Positions 8,533-18,257 of a DNA stretch of 23,360 bases are shown here, piece by piece. The first letter of the stretch is position 1. Each line of letters opens with the position of its first letter. The stretch is from NCBI GenBank assembly GCA_003427395.1, contig BFEA01000150.1:1368895-1392254 (forward strand), written 5' to 3'. The position numbers and the translations under genes are program-made. The notes under the pieces were generated by a model, which saw nothing but the letters and a program-made list of their open reading frames with translations, made no database searches and had not been told where the DNA came from. Source of the DNA: Chara braunii (lineage: Eukaryota; Streptophyta; Charophyceae; Charales; Characeae).

Positions 8533-8725
8533 CAGGTATAGCTCAACGGATACACCACGAACTGTTGAAATTTGGATCCGAGTTCGAACCGGATGATGAA
8601 ACCTAATGAGTAAAACCAGCTAATTTCGAACTGCTTGGGGCCGATCAGTTTAATGGTGGTATCCCAAGGCCGTAGCCCCTGGTGCAGTCCTCTGGGACAT
8701 GAGCTGAAACTGTACCAACACTGAG
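8533..8725 (+). mobile_element. tRNA-derived SINE, plus strand (copy near 8530)
   Basis: The A box TAGCTCAACGG is at 8539-8549 and the B box GAGTTCGAACC at 8580-8590, with CCACGAACTGTTGAAATT between them. The body contains GGGGCCGATCAG and GGTATCCCAAGG, shared with the minus fragment at 4717-4850. The 3' domain GTGCAGTCCTCTGGGACATG near 8680 matches the copies at 1950-2290 and 9232-9520. The end is approximate. No tail or target-site duplication was found. Confidence 0.72.
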
Positions 8726-9227
8726 GTACTTGGCATGTCCCTTGCGCCTGGTCCGGAGCTGGGCTGTGGGGCCGACGACGCTGTGGGCGTGCTGACCATC
8801 ACCCACTTTCTGCTGTAGGACGTTTGGGCCTGAGCATGTCCGCTGGGACCAGAAAAGCAAGGGCATCCCGGGGCACCGTGGGAAGGTCCGCAGCGGTGTT
8901 ATGTGCACCACTGTGCTCATGGGGCCCCTCCCCACTCAGTCCCCAAAGGCTCCTTTTCTACTGCTACCAGGATCCTGCGCCGGGACCCGTTTCACCTAGG
9001 CTCACGCCGCAGGCTGTGCAGCAGGGTCTGCAGCCTCCTCCCTAGTGGCGGAGCCAGAATGGCCACGATAAAGAGCATAGGTCACGCACTTCAGGGGCAT
9101 TTAGTTGAGGGGGCATGTTGCAGGAGTTATGGCCACGTGCAGGTAAGCATGGTTGCTCCCCTAGCTGCAGCCTTGAGAGGCAACTTCTGCCGTAGGCTGG
9201 TACCAATCCCAAGGCAGTCGACGGTAC
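8726..9227. other. No gene recognised between two SINEs
   Basis: GC-rich DNA with short overlapping ORFs on both strands. None shows a family motif. ORFs at 8824-9316 on the plus strand are Gly/Pro/Arg/Cys-rich and not convincing. Confidence 0.3.
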
Positions 9228-9231
9228 CAAT

Positions 9232-9525
9232 GGGCCTAGCGCAGTGGGTACACCCGTGGACTGTTGGAAGGCAGACCCGAGTTTGGAATCACGGTGTAGT
9301 CGCAGGAATATGGTAGTATAATAATATAATAATAATGATAATGATAATGACAATACTAATAAATAAAATCCATTCTGAATGACTTGGAGCCGGCCGCTAC
9401 GAAGCTGGTAAAACTCGGACCACTGTCCATGGGCCAGGGTGCAGTCCTTCGGGACATCCGTTAAAGTTGGAACGAATACAGAAAAGATGAGTATGACCCC
9501 GGAGCAAGCACGGTAAGTATAAATC
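9232..9525 (+). mobile_element. tRNA-derived SINE, plus strand (copy near 9230), with internal AT-rich triplets
   Basis: The A box TAGCGCAGTGG is at 9237-9247 and the B box GAGTTTGGAATC at 9279-9290. A TAATAA/TGATAA microsatellite (about 9313-9366) interrupts the body. It is followed by TTGGAGCCGGCCGCTACGAA and the 3' domain GCAGTCCTTCGGGACATCCG at 9441-9460 with TTAAAGTTGGAACGAATACAG. The 3' domain is the best preserved in the window. It ends near GTAAGTATAAATCC, comparable with AGATATAAACC in the minus copy. Confidence 0.75.
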
Positions 9526-9596
9526 CGAGGTGGGCTCTGGTTAGCAGCTTGTGTTGGTTGCTCGAACTGTTATCAGACGGAGGGCAGAGGGGTGTG

Positions 9597-10028
9597 TTAT
9601 ACTCGGGAGAAAGAAGGCGACGGGGACGAGGGAGATGGTGGAAGTAAAGTAATAGGAGGGAAGAAGTCATATCTCGCCCGTTCCTTGACGGAATCGGGCG
9701 AAGTAAAACTTGATATTGGGGTTTTGATGCACTGCGAGTATGATGGCGCAGGTAGATTTAGCAATAAGGTAGTATTGTAGGCGGGGTGCGGGTTCTGGAC
9801 TGCGCGGAGGAGTCGGGAAGCAGATCTGGCCGGGAAGGAAAGTTGGTCTATCTCGGCCACCTCTTGGCCGTTTTGGACAGGCAAAGGTGCTACACTGGGG
9901 TTTTGAGGCATTCTGAAGACATTGGTCATGGCAGATTTCGAAACCGGACCGGCCGCTACAGGCTGTAAAGGCTGCGTGGCATATGGGTAAACACTAGCGG
10001 GATGGAGACGTAAGAGAAGGAAGAGCAT
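9597..10028 (-). CDS. Hypothetical ORF of 143 codons, doubtful
   Basis: This is the longest open frame without an obvious low-complexity cause. The peptide is rich in Pro and Ser, with a Pro/Ser-rich C-terminus that comes from a GGA-rich stretch. The first and second halves are weakly similar, reflecting the diverged DNA repeat at 9713-9960. There is no recognised domain, signal peptide or promoter. An ORF of this length is not improbable in GC-balanced repeat DNA, so I regard it as more likely noncoding than coding. Confidence 0.12.
   Translation of the reverse strand: MLFLLLRLHPASVYPYATQPLQPVAAGPVSKSAMTNVFRMPQNPSVAPLPVQNGQEVAEIDQLSFPARSASRLLRAVQNPHPAYNTTLLLNLPAPSYSQCIKTPISSFTSPDSVKERARYDFFPPITLLPPSPSSPSPSFSRV
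9713..9960. repeat. Diverged direct repeat, about 180-bp period
   Basis: ATTGGGGTTTTGATGCACTG near 9715 resembles ACTGGGGTTTTGAGGCATTC near 9894. Each is followed about 25-30 bp later by GGCGCAGGTAGATTT or GTCATGGCAGATTT. Similarity is limited to about 50 bp. Confidence 0.45.
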
Positions 10029-12480
<2,452 letters not shown>

Positions 12481-14090
12481 GGCTGGGCGAACGCATAAGT
12501 TGCAGGCTGCTCAGTCTTTCGCACTTGTTTTACTTGTTATTTGGCAAGCTAAACTACCCATAAGTTGGGTAGCCTAGTTCTACGCTGTATGTAATTGTAT
12601 GGGCTGGTCAGGCACAACATAAGTTGTTGTTCTTGGTCATATGCCTTTCATCGTTTGTTCAGGCATAGGCTGGGTTCCTCATAAGTTGAGGTAGTCCAGT
12701 TCTTTGTGTATGCCGAAAATTTAGGCTGATCAGTTTCACCATAAGTTGGTGGGGCCCGGTCATACGCCTTACGTCAATTGTTGGGCAGAAGCTGACCACA
12801 CCATAAGTTGGTGTGACTCAGTCTTATGCTTTATTGTTTCAGGCGAGACTATTCGCACCATAAGTTGGTGTGGTCAAGTCATGAGCCGCCATCACTAAGA
12901 GAATCAAACTTACAAAGTGATACATTATTTATTATGTATATTCATGGTAGGTTGGACGTCATAAGTTGGGAGATCCAGCCATATAAGCCGGTAGCAGACA
13001 AAGTAGAGGGAAAGAAGATGAACAATACAAAATGGTGTGGAAACTGTGGGCAGGCTGACTCACCCATAAGTTGGGTAGTTGGTCCTATGTCCTTGATAAC
13101 ACGAAAGCAGAGAGATATATAAAGTCTGGTCATTTTCTTTTTCTAAACATAACTGACGCTTAGGTGGGGATCCTCATGAGTTAAGGTGATGTGGTCACTC
13201 GTCTGAAAACAGAATCTGCTTGTGAAACTTATCTATTAGATGTAATTGTGTTACGAAGGCCGGGCGAATGCATGAGTTGCGGGCTGTTCGGTCATACGCG
13301 CTTGTTGTTGTTTAGGCGGGTCTAGACTACTTATAAATTGGGTAGCCTAGTCTTATGTTGTATGTCATTGTGTGGGCTGGTCAGGCACAACATAAGTTGT
13401 TGTGTCTGGTCATATGCTTTTCGTCGTTCGTTCAGACAAAGGCTGAACTTCTCATAAGTTGAGGAGGTTCAATTTTTTTTTCTGTATATGCCGGGAGTTA
13501 GGCTGATAAAGTCTCACCATAAGTTGGTGCGCCCTGGTTATATGCCTTATGTCATTTTGTTCAGACAGAGACTTATCACAACATAAGTTATTGTGGTAAG
13601 TTTTATGGCTTATGTCTATAAGTTTAACATGGTTGTATTGGGAAGGCTGGGCGCACGCATAAGCTGCGGGTTGTTCAGTTCTTCGTGCATGTGATTATGT
13701 CTAGGTTGGGCTGGACTACTCATAAGTTGGGTAGTCTGACTTTACGCTGTATGTAACCGTGTGGGCTGGCCGAACACAACATAAGTTGTTGTGTTTGGTG
13801 ATATGTCTTTTGTTGTTGTTTAGGCAGAGGCTGACCCTTCATGAGTTGAGGAGGTTCAGTTTTATATGTATGCCGAACGTTCAGGCTGACCAGCCTCACC
13901 ATAAGTTGGTGCGGCCCGGTCATACGCCTTATGTCGATCGTTTTGCAAAAACTGGTCACACCATAAGTTGGTGTGGTTTGGTTCTAAGCGTACGTATATT
14001 TGTGTTACCAGGCTAGGGCACCATAAGTTGGTGTGGCCTAGTCATATAAACTGGCAGATCAGTCACATCCATAAGTTGGGTTGGCTGACC
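12481..14090 (+). repeat. Tandem array of 24 stem-loops with conserved TAAGT loop
   Basis: CATAAGTTG (or close variants TGAGT, TAAAT, TAAGC in the loop) recurs with loop starts at 12496, 12561, 12620, 12682, 12742, 12804, 12861, 12962, 13067, 13177, 13273, 13334, 13393, 13455, 13520, 13584, 13660, 13723, 13782, 13842, 13902, 13964, 14024 and 14072. Spacing is mostly 57-65 bp, with four gaps of 96-110. The loop always has the same orientation. Each loop is flanked by inverted arms whose sequence varies by unit: GC, ACTACC, CACAAC, CTC, CTCACC or CACACC on the left, with the complement on the right. The order GC, ACTAC, CACAAC, CTC, CACC, CACACC/CACAAC restarts at 12496, 13273 and 13660. Stops in all frames and variable unit lengths exclude a coding repeat. 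Confidence 0.93.
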
Positions 14091-14462
14091 CTATGTCTTA
14101 TGTAAAAAAGGGTAAAAAGAAAATAATGAGGGTTTTTGAACGAACTATGTGACCTGGAAAAGAACCATGTGGGATTGTGAGAGATGTTTGCGCTTGCATG
14201 CTCGTGGGCTCTCACTTGGGGCATCTTTTGATAAGTAGTTGTTGTAGATGCTCGCCGAGTGCGGGAGATGTAGGTAGGTAAGATGAATGATGAGAGAGAA
14301 GCTTGGGATGAAATAGGACTGACTCTGCTGGGGTTTGGGATCAGCGTTGGCTTATGGCCTCATTCAGAGGGCATGTAGACCAATGTTGAGACTAAGTTGT
14401 CAAGCAGGGATCAGGAGTTAGCCCCAAGTATAGTTTTGCTTTGCAATTTGACTCTCAGCTTT

Positions 14463-14610
14463 GTATAAATCTTGGCAGCCTACTTTCCCTATGGGAAGCG
14501 CTGCCGAAATTTTTGCAAAACTGAAAAAAGTTAGTCATATTCAGGTTCCTAGAAATTTTGAAAAGGCACTTTTCCTACGGGAAGCGCTGCCGAAATTTTG
14601 AAAAATTTGG
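14463..14610. repeat. Direct repeat with GGGAAGCGCTGCCGAAAT core
   Basis: ACTTTCCCTATGGGAAGCGC at 14482 recurs as ACTTTTCCTACGGGAAGCGC at 14568, each followed by TGCCGAAATTTT. In copy 1, TTGGCAGC just upstream pairs with GCTGCCGAA and CTTTCCC pairs with GGGAAG across TAT, giving a two-part hairpin. The element is unrecognised. Confidence 0.6.
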
Positions 14611-15404
14611 AGAGTTAGAATATTTTCAATAGACCAATCTTAGCAACTCAACCCTGAGTAGGGGAGGTGTTACTGAACCTCTCAGAAGCTGAATAGGAGC
14701 TTAGTAGAGGAGTTAGGATGTGACTTAGGAGGATTACTCTCTACTTCGGCTAAACGTTGTAGTGGAATCTCTTTGACATGTGCTGTGGTGCAGGCCGTGT
14801 GTATTGATTGAAGGTCTGACTTGGTCAGCCTGACTATTCTTCTGTTATCGCTGATAGCAGGTCGGTTGTCGATTCGTCGGTCTACGACTCAACCACAACC
14901 CACCCTCAGCACTCAACCTAAAAAGGTTCTAGCCCTGGTGATTTCTATTGTTTTGTTAAGGTTTCACCCGGACTTTTATTGAGTGGTCATTTAACAAAGG
15001 TACTGAGTATTTAATTATGGTTGGTTGGCTGGGCTTGCATGGCTAAAGCACAGGGTATGAGTGAAGAGGTTGGTTGGAGTTGACTCCGTGTAGTGTGTGG
15101 ATCTTTTGCTTGATTCTGTGATGTGACTGCAGGTATGTATGGAAGAGTATCATCTGAGTTATGTTGAGTGATCGTGTCTTGGGTTCAGATGGGCAAGCCA
15201 CACAACTGTCGTGAGAGTGTATTACCCCACAACCTTTGTGTTTCAGTGAAACTGTTCTATTCCCGTTCTGGTGAAGCGATAATCCAAGTAAGCGTACATT
15301 CGGGTAACCGCCACATGGTTAATCCCGACGGTGTTTTTTCCGAGGGTATAAGAATATTTGTTTCTCTTCCTTGTTGAAATTTATTTTGATGGAATAATAA
15401 AGTT
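14611..15404. other. No gene recognised
   Basis: Only short hairpins are seen, such as GAGGT/ACCTC near 14665-14682 and TATC/GATA near 14840. AATAATAAAG near 15394 could be a polyadenylation-type signal, but no transcript can be assigned to it. Confidence 0.3.
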
Positions 15405-15810
15405 TTGGGCGGAAGGACTAACGTGTCGCTGGTGGTGCGTCAGACAACTCACCACCACTCCAAATTCCTTCCTGCCCTAGGGGCCGTCTTACCCCGCACC
15501 CTTTGGGACACCTCAGGGTGCAGAAGACGGAAAGGCCCTCAGGCCTGTTTTGCGCTCGCCAGAGGGTTACCTCCCCTTAGCGCGCGTCATCAGCCAACGC
15601 CTGAGCACCGGACGCAACCCCATGGCTCAAAGTAGGTCACTTGGGTATGGGCACCACATAATGCGCCGCCATCGCAGATACTCACGTAGAGATGCATAGT
15701 GAATTGGCATATGCAGGTACTGCATCCGCGCGATCTTATACTAAATCCGCGCGTGCAACACTTACCGAGTCTCACACTAAAAGTTATGGGTCAGGCGACG
15801 AGGCCAAAAG
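15405..15810 (+). repeat. Structured repeat element, copy A
   Basis: It is related to copy B (16040-16440). Shared landmarks in order are GGTGCAGAAG (15517), TTACC(T)CCCC, GCGC, TCAGCC, CTTATACTA and AAAAGTTATGGGT (15779). The distance from GTGCAGAAG to AAGTTATGGG is 263 bp here and 269 bp in copy B. Sequences between landmarks differ strongly, but hairpins are retained, for example GCACCC/GGGTGC just before GCAGAAG. No known RNA family or protein domain is recognised. ORFs in the two copies are weakly similar, so ancient coding sequence cannot be fully excluded. Confidence 0.5.
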
Positions 15811-16039
15811 CGCAATATGGTCAATAGATCGGGTTTGTGGTATCGCGCAGCGACACATGGGCGAAGGACTAAGCCCCAATCAACCTATGGAAGTCCGTGT
15901 ACGAGCCTCACTACCCCGGACATCGGGTAGTCTACGGGTATGACTTTGGGCCTCCTCCGCGCGCGTGTCGTTTGGGCTTGCCTACCCCTTTCATTTTCGG
16001 AGGCCACTAGACCAATGAAAGTTGGAGTAAGTTTTCTTT

Positions 16040-16440
16040 TTGAGCTTTCATGGTTGGACGTTCTAGTCCGTGGCAGCCGTCAAAGTCAAACCCCTTGATG
16101 TTTGACCGCCACGACAGCTTAAAGTTGTCTACTCAACCCCCCTGCACAAGGTGCAGAAGGGGGTGTGGTCTTCAACCGCACATGGCGGTTGTCTGGCGTC
16201 GAGAGATTACCCCTCAAAGCGCCTGTCAGCCGACACTTAAGTGCCGAATGCGGCCCTCGACAGTATCAAAGGTCGCAAGGCTACGAGTACCACAAGGTAC
16301 CCCATCAGCGCGAAAGCTTGCGCATGCCCATATGGTTGGTTGATATGCGGGAGCCGTGCGCTCGCACGACTCTTATACTAGAGGCCTGCGCGCGACATCT
16401 AGCCGATTCTCGCTGCGAAAAGTTATGGGTTGAATATAGA
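16040..16440 (+). repeat. Structured repeat element, copy B
   Basis: Landmarks match copy A about 636 bp upstream. Its own hairpins include GGTCAAAC-type pairing (GTTTGAC near 16100), CCCCCTGCAC/GTGCAGAAGGGGG (about 16138-16163), CCGC/GCGG and GAGCCGTGC-GCTC-GCACGACTC near 16350-16371. The last is followed by TTATACTAGAGG. The stems differ in sequence from copy A, while CTTATACTA and AAAAGTTATGGGT are identical. Confidence 0.5.
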
Positions 16441-16974
16441 AGGGACTAGGAGTTGTTGATTTGTGGTGTTGTTTGTGGTGTTTTCTTTGCGCATGCTTTC
16501 GTGTGTTACGCATGGTAAGCGTGAGTGTTGTAGTGTAACGCGTGGTGTGTGGAGCGCGTCCTAGTCGACCGGCGTCGAATCGTGTTTGGGACTTCAGCCC
16601 CCCAGTACGACGACTCACGCACGGGTTCGATTTCGGTCGTTCGACCGTGCATACCCCCTATGCTACGGCGAACGAAAAACGTCATCGACTAGGCCACCTC
16701 TGCAATTGCATACGACAAGCTTTCGCATGTGGTTCTGTAGCTCGGCAGGGATACGCCCACCTAAGGGATGGTGACAACTCCCGCAGGTGGAGGTAGCAGT
16801 GCCTCACGTGACTTTGTCTTATCGTAGGGACTCGCGAGAGGTACGGCTGGCGCACTCGGCCGGAGCGGCAAACGCTCTCCGCGACAAGTCCTGCATAATC
16901 CTGCGTGACGCGGTCGGGAGGGTCCCCGTGCGGGACCGATGCGCTCGACACCGGATTGCAGTCTCAAGTCCCGC
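16441..16974. other. GC-rich, hairpin-prone linker without a recognised gene
   Basis: Inverted repeats include GGAGCG/CGCTC near 16863-16881 and GGTCCC-CGTGC-GGGACC near 16920-16936. A segment near 16705-16750 (TTCGCATGTGG, TAGCTCGGCAGGG) resembles 7385-7430. Overlapping Arg-rich ORFs on both strands show no family. Confidence 0.35.
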
Positions 16975-17164
16975 TCTAGGTACTGGCCAGAAAAATGGTT
17001 TGCCTGGGTCCCAAACGAATGTCCAAGCCTCCCTGTTCCATCAACAGTTGCATCAACAGGGATCGTTCACTACCAGACGAATATGAACCTGAACCTGATC
17101 CAAAAGGACCAGGTCACCGACACGGCCCCAAAACGTGGTCTTTATCCGATCAGGCTGAAGGTCT
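16975..17164. repeat. Dispersed repeat, copy 2 of two (partner at 6993-7168)
   Basis: Order-conserved blocks are CTCTAGGTACTGGCCAGAAA, GGGTCCCAAACG, CATCAACAGGGATCG, CACTACCAGACG, GAACCTG, AAAGGACCAGG and GGCCCCAAAAC. A small internal duplication of CATCAACAG occurs here (about 17040 and 17052) that copy 1 lacks. The orientation is the same as copy 1. Confidence 0.7.
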
Positions 17165-17230
17165 GTTTAGACAACTGAAAGTTTGAAACGACATCTGAAG
17201 CAGACAACAATAGAACAGTCAACTAACAAC

Positions 17231-17402
17231 AAATAAATAAATAAATAAATGTCGCCTCCGATCTGACCTTGTGGCTAGAACGTGTACGTAGGCCTCCAGG
17301 TCGCATGCCTGGAATGAATAGGTGGCTTGGGGGCCTCAACAAACACTCGTGAGCAACAACTTTATTCTCGAAGATATTGTTGCAAAAAAATAAATAAATA
17401 AA
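17231..17402. repeat. Two (AAAT)n simple repeats
   Basis: (AAAT)n lies at about 17231-17250 and again at about 17385-17403. Between them is CCAGG-TCGCATG-CCTGG, a 5-bp hairpin. A 122-codon minus-strand ORF across 17223-17591 encodes aromatic and Leu/Phe-rich low-complexity peptide from these tracts and is not called as a gene. Confidence 0.8.
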
Positions 17403-17403
17403 A

Positions 17404-17765
17404 ATGGTATGCAAGTAAGTTGTTTTCTCGGGCGTCCGGGCACCCACCCGGGTACTTGGCCTGGCATGACCGCCAAGCAGACTTTCAGGCAGCCCCAGCG
17501 CGACAGAAAAAAAAAAATTCCGAAAAAAATATGTTGTGTAGAATTGTAATACAAACGACTTTTGGCTAAGGGTCACATTAGAACTCCTCACAGAATCGAA
17601 GATAAAAAATAAAATAACAGAATAAACATAAGGTATCCCCCATTAAACCCCTTCAGCAAAGTTTGGCTCGTTTAAAACCAATTTATACCCTCCTCCTCGC
17701 CTCTTGAAGACTAACTCACCAAAAAAGAAATGAGCCTGGATTTAGGATCCTCTGGGGAAGCGCAA
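17404..17765. other. No gene recognised
   Basis: AT-rich DNA with short A runs. No family motif is seen on either strand. Confidence 0.3.
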
Positions 17766-17802
17766 AAAAAAAAAAAAAAACATAAAAAAAAAAAAAAAAA
17801 AT
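17764..17802. repeat. Two poly(A) runs separated by CAT
   Basis: About 17 A are followed by CAT and about 17 A. They may be retroposon tails, but no element body is identified next to them. Confidence 0.85.
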
Positions 17803-17841
17803 TGCATCCCCAAGTATTCCAAGCGTCAGACCCCTCCAAAC

Positions 17842-17871
17842 GTCACGCCCGGGTGTCCGACCGGGCGTGAC
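17842..17871. other. Perfect 11-bp-arm hairpin at edge of the AT-rich island
   Basis: GTCACGCCCGG (17842-17852) is the exact complement of CCGGGCGTGAC (17861-17871), with an 8-base loop. It is GC-rich and sits at the border between mixed-composition DNA and the AT-rich segment holding the transposase remnant. It is not followed by a T run, so a simple terminator is unlikely. Confidence 0.7.
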
Positions 17872-17953
17872 CCGTCGGGCATGAAAATCTTCCTAGGAAT
17901 GCAACACATGTAATACTGTTGCTGCAGAAAAAAAAGAAAAGAAAAAAGAAAAA

Positions 17954-18041
17954 ATCGCTACAGCACTTGCCAAAATAGTGTTTATAGCAGCAATTGTTGC
18001 TCCGGTTGCAGCAAACACTACTACACTTCTGCAGTAGCGAT
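17954..18041. repeat. 88-bp imperfect palindrome
   Basis: ATCGCTAC at 17954 pairs with GTAGCGAT ending at 18041. Inside it TAGTGTTT pairs with AAACACTA, and the centre is GCAGCAATTGTTGC near 17997. It could be a foldback or MITE-like element, or a terminal structure of the neighbouring DNA transposon. Confidence 0.55.
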
Positions 18042-18257
18042 TGCAACGGAAGCTGCATCCATGGGATAAATTCAAATTTGTATAAGGCCCAATCTGGGAC
18101 GTTCACCATGGTAACAAAAATACATTTTTCATCATATTCGTTTTGATTCAATTATACATACATGCTTAACTGTGCACCACAACTGATATTTATACAACTC
18201 CTTGAATAAGATAGTTTCCTGCACACAAGCATTATATTAAAACATTTCATAAGATTT

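Noticed and set aside
8062-8606. 159-codon ORFs with a repeated hydrophobic segment
   Set aside because: They are created by the 147-bp duplication across NN and contain undetermined residues; the hydrophobic part is a T-rich tract.
12481-14090. CRISPR array interpretation of the regularly spaced CATAAGTTG units
   Set aside because: The conserved part is only a short loop, the variable parts are self-complementary arms, units repeat in a higher-order pattern, and no cas genes are present.
16345-16375. Group II intron domain V, suggested by GAGCCGTGC...GCACGACTC
   Set aside because: There is no AGC triad with the expected bulge and tetraloop, no domain VI bulged A and no 5' GUGYG; copy A does not keep the hairpin sequence.
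17223-17591. 122-codon minus-strand ORF
   Set aside because: Its aromatic and Leu-rich peptide comes from AAAT and A-run repeats, and no family motif is visible.
17842-17871. Rho-independent terminator
   Set aside because: The stem is strong but no T run follows on either strand, and the window is eukaryotic.
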